From: Pullilachnospira sp963929535
Lineage (GTDB): Bacteria; Bacillota; Clostridia; Lachnospirales; Lachnospiraceae
DNA length: 64,000 nt
Assembly (NCBI GenBank): GCA_963929535.1
Contig: CAWVIZ010000003.1
Coordinates: forward strand, 62,001-126,000
Direction of reading: 5' to 3'
Position 1 is the stretch's first letter. The number at the start of each line of letters is the position of its first letter. This document shows, piece after piece, positions 51,839 through 60,308 of this stretch. The translations under genes and the position numbers were made by a program. The notes beneath the pieces are model-generated. The model was not told the origin of the DNA. It worked only from the letters and a program-made list of their open reading frames with translations, and did no database searches.

Positions 51839-52276
51839 TTACTCCTCCAGCACATCACTGATATTCTGATTGATCTTCCTGACCACCGTTTCCAGCACCT
51901 CCCGTTCACTCCGGGTAACTCCCTGCATAACGATTTCCTGGATTTCCTCAAAGATCGCTCCCAGCTGGAGCATAATAGGATCCGCCTCCCGGGTGAGATA
52001 ATTGTGGACGCATCTTCTGTCCACGGCATCCTGCTCCATCTCCACATACCCCATCTTTTGCAGCCGCCCCAACGACTGGGAAATATGTCCTCTGGTAAAC
52101 AGCTTCAATCCCATGATATCCTTTGAAGTATTTTTCTCCCCGGATGTATACAAATAAAAGAGGATCTGCAGATCGATCTTGCTCAGATGATACTGCACCT
52201 CAAACGGCTCCAGCTTTTTCTCCATCAGTCTGCGGAACTGCTTTCCATATAGAAGAGTCTCCAACGGGTAATCCAT
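51839..52276 (-). CDS. MarR family transcriptional regulator
   Basis: This 145-residue winged-helix protein has the MarR pattern (LSKIDLQILFYLYTSGEKN, FTRGHISQSLGRLQKMGYVEMEQDAVDRRCVHNYLT). GGAGG lies before the ATG at 52276; the frame continues 127 codons upstream, through the next gene, and is not used. A short AAGC/GCTT hairpin with a T-run follows its stop. The target is unknown, perhaps the flavodoxin-like gene downstream. Confidence 0.88.
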   Translation of the reverse strand: MDYPLETLLYGKQFRRLMEKKLEPFEVQYHLSKIDLQILFYLYTSGEKNTSKDIMGLKLFTRGHISQSLGRLQKMGYVEMEQDAVDRRCVHNYLTREADPIMLQLGAIFEEIQEIVMQGVTRSEREVLETVVRKINQNISDVLEE

Positions 52277-52307
52277 TTTCCTTCCTCCAGATCCTTTCTT
52301 AATAAAG

Positions 52308-52335
52308 AGCTTATCACATTTTTCCTTGCTGTCAA
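52308..52335 (-). promoter_or_regulatory. Promoter of the second MarR gene
   Basis: TTGACA (52330-52335), 16-base spacer, TAAGCT (52308-52313). A second TTGACA lies about 23 bases further upstream. Confidence 0.5.
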
Positions 52336-52431
52336 TGGAGAATTCCGTTTTTCTGTCAATAACCGCAGCCGTTGTTGCTGAATAGCAACCAGCCGTTCCG
52401 TCTTGCGGCCGCGCTGTCGGTTTCCGGTTTG

Positions 52432-53004
52432 CTACGGCCGCAGCAGCGCGGCGCTGACCGATGTGGTGATACCCGCCCCCTGATTGGGATTCTGAAGCGA
52501 CCAGATCAGATCCACCACAAATATCCCCACCAGCACCATACATAAAAACTCCCTGGAATGCAGGCTCATACGGCTTACCAGTCTCTCCAGCCCCGGGCGC
52601 AGCAGATATACAAAAACCAGTCCTCCGGTTCCAAACAGCAACAGCCCGATCAGGCATACCCTTCCCTGGATCTGAAAGGTATACTCACTGTAATCCCACC
52701 ATTTGGTATGATAACAGGTTTCCAGAAACCATCCCGTCACATATTCGATCACTCCGCACAGTCCCATGATCAGGAAAAAAAGCAGAAGCGGACGGTGAAA
52801 GAAGCGGCGCAGAAGCGTCATGATCAGAACGCCTCCTGTGCCATAAATAGGCAGCCAGGGTCCCAGCATCACACCTCTCTTGACAAATACTCCGTCTTCC
52901 ACCAGATGGATTCCCACTTCCCAGATCCATCCCACAAAGGAAAACAGGAAAAACATCAGGATCCACATAGTCAGATCAGATATCCATCGTCTTCTTTCAG
53001 TCAT
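52432..53004 (-). CDS. CmpB-type putative ABC-transporter membrane protein
   Basis: The 190-residue protein has about five membrane helices and the conserved pattern FFLFSFVGWIWEVG, KRGVMLGPWLPIYGTGG and CGVIEYVTGWFLE of the PF06541 family (putative ABC transporter permease). Despite the family name, no ATPase or substrate is known and none is adjacent. GGAGG lies before the ATG. The gap to DUF4250 (53005-53424) shows no other gene, only a diverged MITE end near 53289-53330. Confidence 0.75.
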   Translation of the reverse strand: MTERRRWISDLTMWILMFFLFSFVGWIWEVGIHLVEDGVFVKRGVMLGPWLPIYGTGGVLIMTLLRRFFHRPLLLFFLIMGLCGVIEYVTGWFLETCYHTKWWDYSEYTFQIQGRVCLIGLLLFGTGGLVFVYLLRPGLERLVSRMSLHSREFLCMVLVGIFVVDLIWSLQNPNQGAGITTSVSAALLRP

Positions 53005-53424
53005 GTCTTCTCCCTCCTCCTTTTCCGCGGCAGTACGGTTTTCCGTCTCTTATCTGCAATCGTTATCTTATTTTTCCTCTCTCCTGCCTTTCTGATTACA
53101 GGATAATAGAAAAAATTTTATTTCCGGAAAAGGAAAATGAAAGAATTTATGAAGATTTCCGTCTTTTCTTATGAACCATCACCGGATCCATCCCAAACCC
53201 CCGCATCAGGTCTTTGCTCCGGCCGGTTCCATACCGGTGGAATGAAAAAGACCGCCGGTCCAGCTTTTCATCTGTTTCCAGCAGTCTTTCCACAGCAGTT
53301 CCGCCATCCGGCCTCACTGCCGCAAATGCATGCGCGCAAACCGGGATCCTCTCCGCTTTGCTGCGCCCCACATTTGAGGCGCAGCTGCCTCAAGCAGGAT
53401 CTTTCCTCCCGCAGGCCTAGCTCA

Positions 53425-53598
53425 TCACACGAACTGGTTGCGTCTTCCATCATACTCATAGTCAATGGATCTGAGTTTTCCGCACACCTCTGCGGCATTC
53501 AATTCCTTGTCTTCGCAAAACGCGTCCAGACTGGGGTAAAAATCCCGCAGCTGGGTATTTACATAACTGAGGAGCATTACCGGATCTTTGGGTATCAT
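53425..53598 (-). CDS. DUF4250 domain protein
   Basis: The 57-residue protein starts MIPKDPVMLLSYVNTQLRD and matches DUF4250, a small family common in Clostridia with a helical, DNA-binding-like appearance. AGGAGG lies about 10 bases before the ATG at 53598. The frame continues 25 codons upstream without support. Function unknown. Confidence 0.85.
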   Translation of the reverse strand: MIPKDPVMLLSYVNTQLRDFYPSLDAFCEDKELNAAEVCGKLRSIDYEYDGRRNQFV

Positions 53599-53729
53599 CT
53601 CTTCATTTCCTCCTTTTGGGACCCGCAGCCGTAAAAACCTCCCCTGCAGAGTCCTTCTTTTTAACGCCTCCATTATAATACCGGATCCCGCGTTTCACAA
53701 GGGGTTTCTTCTGTCCCCGGAGCTTTCGC

Positions 53730-53800
53730 GCAGCAGTTCAGCCTTCCGGTTTCACTGTCACAGACACGCACCGGCAGCGCTTTTCGCAGCCTGACATCTT
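53730..53800. repeat. Half MITE downstream of clpB
   Basis: GCAGCAGTTCAGCCTTCCGG and TTCACTGTCACAGA match the left end hairpin, followed by a CAGCGC/CGCAGC remnant. The right half is missing or unrecognisable. Confidence 0.5.
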
Positions 53801-53852
53801 CCGCGGTCCGCCCCGTTCCGCCCGATGGATGCTTCGCGGACGCCATCGGCGC

Positions 53853-56447
53853 TCAGACGGCCGCATGCTGGGAATTGGCCACAAGCTGTCCGTTTTCCAC
53901 ATCCAGCACGATAGTGTCCCCCTCTCTGACGCCGTCTCCCAGAATCAGCCTGGCAGCCAGTGTCTCCACATATTTCTGCAGATACCGTTTCAGAGGCCGG
54001 GCTCCGTATACGGGATCATAGCCTCCCTCGATCACATAATCCCTGGCCTCCCGGGTCAGAGTCAGGGACAGCTCCTGATCCGCCAGCCGTCTGTTCAGAT
54101 CAGCCACCAGAAGATCCACGATACCGCCGATATTCTCTTTGGTCAGCGGCTTAAACATGATGATCTCATCCAGCCTGTTGAGAAATTCCGGGCGGAAATG
54201 AGCCCGCAGATCATTCTGCACCATGGACGCACATTCTTCGCTGATGCTGCCGTCCTCCTGGATACCCTCCAGCAGATACGTGGAGCCGATATTGGAGGTC
54301 ATGATCAGGATCGTGTTCTTAAAGTCCACAGTCCGCCCCTGGGAATCGGTGATCCGCCCATCATCCAGCACCTGCAGCAGAACGTTGAACACGTCCGGAT
54401 GTGCCTTCTCGATTTCATCAAACAGTACTACGGAATAGGGTTTTCTTCTCACGGCTTCCGTAAGCTGTCCGCCCTCCTCGTATCCCACATATCCCGGAGG
54501 AGCTCCGATCAGCCGGGACACCGAATATTTCTCCATGTACTCGCTCATGTCGATACGCACCATATTGTTCTCATCGTCAAACAATGTCTGCGCCAGTGTC
54601 TTGGCCAGCTCCGTCTTACCCACACCTGTGGGGCCCAGAAACAGGAAGGAACCGATGGGCTTTGTGGGATCCTTGATCCCCGCCTTGGAACGGATAATGG
54701 CATCTGTCACCCTGGAAACGGCTTCATCCTGACCGATCACTCTCTTATGCAGTACATCCTCCAGCCCCAGGATCTTGGTCTTCTCGCCCTCTGTCAGCTT
54801 GGCCACCGGGATTCCTGTCCACCGGGAAATGATCCTGGCAATCTCCTCGTCAGTGACACTTTCATGGACCAGTGAAAGATCCTGGTTCTTTACCTTCTCC
54901 TCCTCGATCTCCAGCTGCTTCTGCAGCCTGGGCAGCTCCCCATACTGCAGCTCAGCCGCCTTGTTCAGGTCATACTGCTGCTGGGCCTGCTGGATCTGAC
55001 GGTTCATATCCTCAATCTGCTCTCTCAGGGAAGACAGCTGCTCCACGGAATGTTTTTCATTCTCCCACTGGGCCTTCTGGGACGCAAAGGTCTCTTTGTA
55101 TTCCGCCAGTTCTCTCTGCAGCTCCTCCAGCCGCTCCCTGCTCAGTTTATCCGTCTCCTTTTTCAGAGCGGCCTCCTCAATTTCCATCTGCATGATCTTT
55201 CTCTGCTGCTCATCCAGTTCTGTGGGAAGAGAATCCAGCTCTGTCTTGATCAGGGCGCAGGCCTCATCCACCAGATCGATGGCCTTATCCGGCAGGAAAC
55301 GATCCGAAATATACCGGTTGGACAGGGTTGCCGCCGCTACCAGGGCGCCGTCGGTGATCTTCACTCCATGGAACACTTCGTACCGTTCCTTCAGACCTCT
55401 TAATATGGAAATGGTATCCTCCACGGTGGGTTCATCTACCAGCACCGGCTGGAAACGTCTTTCCAGAGCAGCGTCCTTCTCAATATACTGCCTGTACTCA
55501 TCCAGTGTGGTGGCGCCGATACAGTGCAGCTCTCCTCTGGCCAGCATGGGTTTTAACATATTGCCGGCATCCATGGCCCCATCCGTCTTACCGGCGCCCA
55601 CGATCAGATGCAGCTCATCGATGAAAAGAATGATCTTTCCTTCACTTTTGCGTACCTCCTCCAGCACTGCCTTCAGACGTTCCTCGAATTCACCCCGGTA
55701 CTTGGCGCCTGCCACCAGCGCTCCCATGTCCAGCGAGAAGATGGTCTTATCCTTCAGTCCCTCCGGCACATCCCCCCGTACGATCCTCTGGGCCAGCCCC
55801 TCTACTACAGCGGTCTTTCCCACTCCGGGCTCACCGATCAGAACCGGATTATTCTTGGTCTTTCTGGACAGGATCCGGATCACATTCCGGATCTCGGCAT
55901 CCCTTCCGATCACCGGATCCAGCTTCTGATCCCTGGCCTTCTCCACCAGGTCCTGTCCATACTTATTCAGGGTATCATAGGTGGCCTCCGGATTATCCGT
56001 AGTTACTCTCTGATTTCCTCTTACTGTGCTGAGTGCCTGAAGAAATCGTTCCCGGGTAATGCCATACTCCTGCCAAAGCTTCTTCATGGAAGGACTGGGA
56101 CTGCGCAGCATCGAGAGAAACAGATGCTCCACAGAGACATACTCATCCCCCATGGCTTTGGCCTCATCCTCGGCGTTAACCAGCGCCTTATTCAGATACT
56201 GTCCGATATAGACCTGTCCCCCGGACACCTTCACCCGGGCATTCAGGGCATTTTCCACATTATTCAGGAAATGCTCCTTATTGATCTCCATCTTCTCGAT
56301 CATTTTCAGGATCAAACTGTCATCCTGATGCAGCAGGTTATAAAGCAGATGCTCCTGTTCGATCTCCTGGTTCCCGAACTCGTAAGCGGTCTTTTCCAGA
56401 TCCTGAACAGCCTGCAGAGACTTCTGCGTAAATTTGCTGATGTTCAT
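53853..56447 (-). CDS. clpB: ATP-dependent disaggregase ClpB
   Basis: ClpB rescues aggregated proteins together with DnaK/DnaJ. The 864-residue protein has the N-domain (FTQKSLQAVQDLE), AAA+ domain 1 (Walker A GEPGVGKT), the coiled-coil middle domain about 400-530 that distinguishes ClpB from ClpC/A, and AAA+ domain 2 (GPTGVGKTELAKTLA, MSEYMEKYSVSRLIGAPPGYVG). AGGAGG precedes the ATG at 56447. Its promoter shares a 30-bp block with hsp20. Confidence 0.96.
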   Translation of the reverse strand: MNISKFTQKSLQAVQDLEKTAYEFGNQEIEQEHLLYNLLHQDDSLILKMIEKMEINKEHFLNNVENALNARVKVSGGQVYIGQYLNKALVNAEDEAKAMGDEYVSVEHLFLSMLRSPSPSMKKLWQEYGITRERFLQALSTVRGNQRVTTDNPEATYDTLNKYGQDLVEKARDQKLDPVIGRDAEIRNVIRILSRKTKNNPVLIGEPGVGKTAVVEGLAQRIVRGDVPEGLKDKTIFSLDMGALVAGAKYRGEFEERLKAVLEEVRKSEGKIILFIDELHLIVGAGKTDGAMDAGNMLKPMLARGELHCIGATTLDEYRQYIEKDAALERRFQPVLVDEPTVEDTISILRGLKERYEVFHGVKITDGALVAAATLSNRYISDRFLPDKAIDLVDEACALIKTELDSLPTELDEQQRKIMQMEIEEAALKKETDKLSRERLEELQRELAEYKETFASQKAQWENEKHSVEQLSSLREQIEDMNRQIQQAQQQYDLNKAAELQYGELPRLQKQLEIEEEKVKNQDLSLVHESVTDEEIARIISRWTGIPVAKLTEGEKTKILGLEDVLHKRVIGQDEAVSRVTDAIIRSKAGIKDPTKPIGSFLFLGPTGVGKTELAKTLAQTLFDDENNMVRIDMSEYMEKYSVSRLIGAPPGYVGYEEGGQLTEAVRRKPYSVVLFDEIEKAHPDVFNVLLQVLDDGRITDSQGRTVDFKNTILIMTSNIGSTYLLEGIQEDGSISEECASMVQNDLRAHFRPEFLNRLDEIIMFKPLTKENIGGIVDLLVADLNRRLADQELSLTLTREARDYVIEGGYDPVYGARPLKRYLQKYVETLAARLILGDGVREGDTIVLDVENGQLVANSQHAAV

Positions 56448-56492
56448 ACGCTCTCCTCCTTGTTTTTTCTCTATCAAAAATGTCTGGTTTTT

Positions 56493-56535
56493 CTTGTTCT
56501 ATACGAAATATAACACTTGTTGTTAGCCATGTCAA
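56493..56535 (-). promoter_or_regulatory. clpB promoter with heat-shock box
   Basis: TTGACA (56530-56535), 17-base spacer, TATATT (56507-56512). The sequence at 56493-56522 matches 58431-58460 of the hsp20 promoter at 25 of 30 positions, including AACAAGTGTTATATT and ATAGAACAA, which cover the -10 box and start site. No CIRCE or CtsR repeat is seen. Confidence 0.75.
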
Positions 56536-56617
56536 GCCTTGAGTGCCAGATTTTTCAGACTTCTCATACCAGTCCCGGATTTTTACCGGGCCGGAGGGAG
56601 CTTTTCACGTTCCTTTC

Positions 56618-57619
56618 TCAGGCCGCGCTCCCCCTCTTAAAATTTCCCGTACCGCTCCTTTTGCAGGCCTGGGCAAACTCCTGAAGCTTTTGTCTGGCCT
56701 CCTGGCTGAGATTCCGGGGTACCTGGATCTCCACCGATGCATACTGATCTCCATATACTCCCGGCTGGTTCATGGAAACGATCCCCTTTCCTTTCAGTCT
56801 GATCTTTGTTCCCGACTGTGTTCCGGGATGTATCCGGCATTTTACCTGGCCGTACAGGGTATCTATAACTGCTTCCCCACCCAGCACTGCGGTCTCAAAC
56901 GGTATCCTCACTGTGGTATATACGTCCATTCCCTTTCTCTCATAACCGGGCCGGTTCTTCACATGAATTTTCAGAAGCAGGCTGCCCGCCCGGCCTCCTC
57001 CCGTTCCCGGCTGTCCTTTTCCCCTCAGCCGTATGGTTTTCCCATCCTCAATGCCGGCCGGGATGGTTACCTCCAGGGACTGGATATTTCCCCGTGTATC
57101 CTGCAGACGGATCACCTTCCTGCACCCGAAGACTGCCTCATCAAAAGATATCTCCGCCTCTGCCGTCAGATCCTGACCGTCCTGCGAAAATCCGCCTCTG
57201 CCAAAACCGCCGTGACGGAAGCCGCCTCCGCCGAACAGATCTTTCAGGATCTCATCGATATCCTGTCCGTCTCCCTCAAAATGATAGGTACGGTAGCCGC
57301 CTCCCGGGCCGCCTTCAAATCCATAGCGGTACCCGCCGGCGCCGCGTCCGCCTGTCCGGCTCTGATACGGTCCGTAATTCTCTGTGGTCTGGTCAAAGGC
57401 AGCATGACCAAACTGATCATATAATTTCCTTTTTTCTTTATCGCTCAGCACCGTATACGCCTCAGTGATCTGTTTGAACATTTCCTCGGCGTGACTGTTT
57501 CCCTCATTGCTGTCCGGATGATACTTTTTCGCCAGCTTTCTGTATGCTTTCTTAATGATATCCTCGGTGGCGTCTCTGCTGACGCCCAGAATCTCATAAT
57601 AATCTCTCTTTGTTTCCAA
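56618..57619 (-). CDS. DnaJ/CbpA-type co-chaperone (no zinc finger)
   Basis: This 333-residue J protein has a J domain (KRDYYEILGVSRDATEDI, HPD in KKYHPDSNEG), a Gly/Phe-rich linker (about 85-150) and the two C-terminal substrate domains. It lacks the four CxxCxGxG repeats of classic DnaJ, so it is a CbpA/type II protein. The start is probably TTG at 57619, with GAGGTGA upstream; a GTG at 57628 is possible. It lies between hsp20 and clpB. Confidence 0.9.
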   Translation of the reverse strand: METKRDYYEILGVSRDATEDIIKKAYRKLAKKYHPDSNEGNSHAEEMFKQITEAYTVLSDKEKRKLYDQFGHAAFDQTTENYGPYQSRTGGRGAGGYRYGFEGGPGGGYRTYHFEGDGQDIDEILKDLFGGGGFRHGGFGRGGFSQDGQDLTAEAEISFDEAVFGCRKVIRLQDTRGNIQSLEVTIPAGIEDGKTIRLRGKGQPGTGGGRAGSLLLKIHVKNRPGYERKGMDVYTTVRIPFETAVLGGEAVIDTLYGQVKCRIHPGTQSGTKIRLKGKGIVSMNQPGVYGDQYASVEIQVPRNLSQEARQKLQEFAQACKRSGTGNFKRGSAA

Positions 57620-57753
57620 ACTTCTCACCTCTCTGTCTTCCGATCTGTCCGCAGACGATGCGGGCGTCTCCCGGACGTACCTCCCGGCAGGGAAATTCCT
57701 TCCCCTATCCGAGCTCCTCGATACTGCGGACAGCTCACGGCAATGCCGTTCAC

Positions 57754-57812
57754 TGTCCGTTGCCCGGCAAATATCCGCTCATGCAGGCATGGCGGCCGCT
57801 TTCCGGGCGTAC
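57754..57812. repeat. Palindromic repeat, family 3, short copy
   Basis: TGTCCGTTGCCCGGCAAAT, CCGCTCATGCAGGCATGGCG and TTCCGGGCGTACC match the outer parts of the repeat at 35712-35827, without the inserted hairpin module. It lies between hsp20 and the dnaJ-like gene. Confidence 0.55.
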
Positions 57813-57858
57813 CGCGCAAAAACAGGAGGACAGCCGGCGCCGTTCTCCCGTTCTTTCC

Positions 57859-58314
57859 TTATCCTTCAATCCGGATATAAGACCTCTCCTTCTCCGGAAT
57901 CGTCTCTTTTTTGGGAATCCAAAGCTTCAGGACTCCATGACGGAAGGATGCTTTCACATCCTCCTCCGACACGCCGTTTCCCACATAAAAGCTCCTCCTG
58001 CAGGCTCCCGCATACCGTTCCTGCCGGATATATCTGCCCTTCTCCTCCTTATCCCGGCTTCTTCCCTTTGCCGCCTCCACCGTCAGATATCCATCCTCCA
58101 GGGACAGTTTTACCTCATCTTTGGAAAAACCGGGCAGATCCATCACCAGACGGTACCCCTTCTTCATCTCTCGGATATCCGTCCGCATCAGATTCTTCCC
58201 TCTGCGGCCGTATATCTTTCTCTCCATCTTCTTCATATCCTTATCATCCCAGAACGGAAAATCTTCCGCAAAATCATCCATTAGATTGTCGCGAAAAATG
58301 GTTGGCATCATCAT
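57859..58314 (-). CDS. Small heat-shock protein Hsp20
   Basis: The 151-residue protein starts MMMPTIFRDNLMDDF and has the alpha-crystallin domain (LVMDLPGFSKDEVKLSLEDGYLTVEA ... ASFRHGVLKLWIPKKE), ending with a short IxI-like RSYIRIEG tail. It binds unfolded proteins without ATP. Three ATGs in a row make the exact start uncertain (58314, 58311 or 58308). Its promoter shares a box with clpB. Confidence 0.93.
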   Translation of the reverse strand: MMMPTIFRDNLMDDFAEDFPFWDDKDMKKMERKIYGRRGKNLMRTDIREMKKGYRLVMDLPGFSKDEVKLSLEDGYLTVEAAKGRSRDKEEKGRYIRQERYAGACRRSFYVGNGVSEEDVKASFRHGVLKLWIPKKETIPEKERSYIRIEG

Positions 58315-58430
58315 AACTCCTCTCTCCTTTCCTTTGGTATCCGCCAGAGGCTTCTGCCTTCCGGCCGCATGACAGGCACCAGAACAGAAGTTTTCCAGAA
58401 CCTCCGGAGCGTTTTCCTGATCAACCGCCC

Positions 58431-58473
58431 TTTGTTCTATTTGTAATATAACACTTGTTTCAGGGGTTGTCAA
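58431..58473 (-). promoter_or_regulatory. hsp20 promoter with heat-shock box
   Basis: TTGACA (58468-58473), 17-base spacer, TATATT (58445-58450). The block 58431-58460 is shared with the clpB promoter. An imperfect inverted repeat, GTTATAT ... ATAGAAC, spans the -10 box and start site and could be an operator. Confidence 0.75.
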
Positions 58474-58558
58474 CCACATTTCTAAAATTTTCTGAATTTT
58501 TCAACAGTTCGGCGGCCATTCCCAGCTGCTCCCACGGACAGGTGATTGCCATCGGCGG

Positions 58559-59431
58559 CTAATCCCGATGAGTGATCCAAATATACGCATCCTCCAGAGT
58601 TGCTTCTTCAGGTACACATCTTCTGTCCGGGCATTCCTTGGCCAGAAGCCGCATCCGGATGCCTCCCTCCCCAAACTGTTTTGCCGACACCAGATATTCC
58701 CTTTCCAGTTTTCTGGCTTCCGCCTCGCTGTCTGTCTGTAAACTCCATACGCTGTCCCGGGCCATCTCCAGCAGTTCCCTCATTTCCCCGGCAAACAGAA
58801 ATTCTCCCTTTTTCATCACCGCCAGCCGGTTACAGGTGGCTGCCAGGTCCTCCACCACATGGGTGGAAAACAGCACTGTCCGGTTCTCGGAAAAATCCAC
58901 CAGCAGATTCCGGATCCGGATCCGTTCCTCCGGATCCAGCCCGGTGGTGGGTTCGTCGATGATCAGAAATTCCGGCTCATGCAGCAGCGCCTGCACCAGA
59001 CCCACCCGCCGTTTCATTCCTCCGGAAAGCTGCCGCATCTTCTTTTTCCGGTGGGGCAGGAGACTGGTCCTGTCCAGATATTTTTCGATCCGGCCTTTCA
59101 GCTCTCCTTTTTCCACCCCGGTCAGCTCCCCCATATATTCCAGGCATTCCTGCACTGTAAGCTGGGGATAAAGATCGATCTCCTGGGGAAGATATCCGAT
59201 CCTTCTGCGGATCTGCTCATAATTCTGCTCCGCGTACATCACACCGTCCAGTGTCACCGACCCGCCGGACGGCTTCAATAAGGTAGTCAATACTCTCATC
59301 AATGTGGTTTTTCCCGCCCCATTTTCCCCCAGAAGCCCGTAGATCCCTTTGGGGATCGTAAGGTCCGCATGCTTTACCGCTGTTACACCATTTTTAAAGG
59401 TCACTGTCAAATCATTTATCTGAATACTCAT
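58559..59431 (-). CDS. ABC transporter ATP-binding protein
   Basis: The 290-residue ATPase has Walker A GLLGENGAGKTT, signature QLSGGMKRRV, Walker B EFLIIDEPTTGLDP and the H-loop STHVVEDL, followed by a C-terminal extension of about 80 residues. It resembles ATPases of ABC-2 exporters. AAGGA precedes the ATG at 59431. It is the last gene of the transporter group and would energise the two permeases upstream. Confidence 0.92.
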   Translation of the reverse strand: MSIQINDLTVTFKNGVTAVKHADLTIPKGIYGLLGENGAGKTTLMRVLTTLLKPSGGSVTLDGVMYAEQNYEQIRRRIGYLPQEIDLYPQLTVQECLEYMGELTGVEKGELKGRIEKYLDRTSLLPHRKKKMRQLSGGMKRRVGLVQALLHEPEFLIIDEPTTGLDPEERIRIRNLLVDFSENRTVLFSTHVVEDLAATCNRLAVMKKGEFLFAGEMRELLEMARDSVWSLQTDSEAEARKLEREYLVSAKQFGEGGIRMRLLAKECPDRRCVPEEATLEDAYIWITHRD

Positions 59432-59630
59432 TTTCCTTCTCTCCTTTCCCGGCGTCCCGGCCCGCTGGCAGCAGGCCTCCTCTCTTCCTGTCATCTCTTC
59501 TTTTTTCCGGCTTTTCTGTATGCCCCCCGATGCTCTCTCCTTCCGTATCTCTATCCCGGGGATTTCCGCCGCCCTCCTGATCTCCGCCGGCAGCGGGCCC
59601 ATGCCCGTATTTCCGCGCTGTATGCCATCC

Positions 59631-60308
59631 CTAGCGCCCACGGGAACAGATCCGGGATCTGCCGCTGCATACCATGGGTACCGCCGCCAGCAGCACAGCC
59701 GCCAGCAGCAGAGAAAGTCCGCTTCCCCACAGCCAGCTTATATTTCCCGCCTGCTGGATATCCCGGAAAGAAAAGGAGAATATGTTCCATTTCCCCAGCA
59801 TCTCATCGGCTCCCTTGGAAATCAGCCCAAACCATATCACCGCTCCCAGACCGATACCGCCCCACAGACTTCCCAGCAGATTGGCCGCCGTCATGGACAG
59901 GGTTCCGCAAAACAGAAGCATGGCCGGCATAGCCGTCAGATACAAGGCAAAGGATACCTCAGCCGGGTCTCCATCCCAGGAGACCGACGGACGCTGCCAG
60001 AAAAAACATCCGTATCCCACAATGGAAACACCATACAGGTACACCGTCTGTACTGCCAGGCGGGTGTATACCGCCTTCACCTGCTTCGCAAGCGGACAAA
60101 GTCCGAATACCTCAGCCCGATGGCCCATCTTTTCCTGCATATACGTATCGGCGCAGAACACCACCGCCAGGATTCCCATGGCCTGCTGCAGGGCTCCTCC
60201 GATTTCACTGACACTGCTCACCCCTCTCACCAGGGCCAGCGCCGCTACAAATGCCAGTGAATAACAGATTTTATATACCGGCAGACTGATCTTGATCTCC
60301 GTTTTCAA
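59631..60308 (-). CDS. ABC-2-type permease subunit (small)
   Basis: This 225-residue protein has about six membrane helices and no soluble domain. I favour a TTG start at 60308, which overlaps the stop of the preceding permease (TTGA) and has GGAGG 8 bases upstream; a GTG at 60329 is the alternative. The 199-base gap to the ATPase shows no gene. The partner permease and ATPase suggest an exporter or self-protection system. Substrate unknown. Confidence 0.75.
   Translation of the reverse strand: MKTEIKISLPVYKICYSLAFVAALALVRGVSSVSEIGGALQQAMGILAVVFCADTYMQEKMGHRAEVFGLCPLAKQVKAVYTRLAVQTVYLYGVSIVGYGCFFWQRPSVSWDGDPAEVSFALYLTAMPAMLLFCGTLSMTAANLLGSLWGGIGLGAVIWFGLISKGADEMLGKWNIFSFSFRDIQQAGNISWLWGSGLSLLLAAVLLAAVPMVCSGRSRICSRGR

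Noticed and set aside
52277..52657. Long N-terminal extension of the MarR protein at 51839
   Set aside because: It overlaps the CmpB-like gene in another frame and crosses the MarR promoter; the ATG at 52276 has a strong ribosome-binding site.
53147..53371. Minus-strand frame of 74 codons near 53.2 kb
   Set aside because: Its start lies in a decayed MITE end, no ribosome-binding site is present, and the basic Arg/Lys-rich product resembles no known family.
56530..56546. Half of an HspR (HAIR) site, CTTGAGT, upstream of clpB
   Set aside because: The matching ACTCAAG half is absent at the required distance and no hspR gene follows the dnaJ-like gene.
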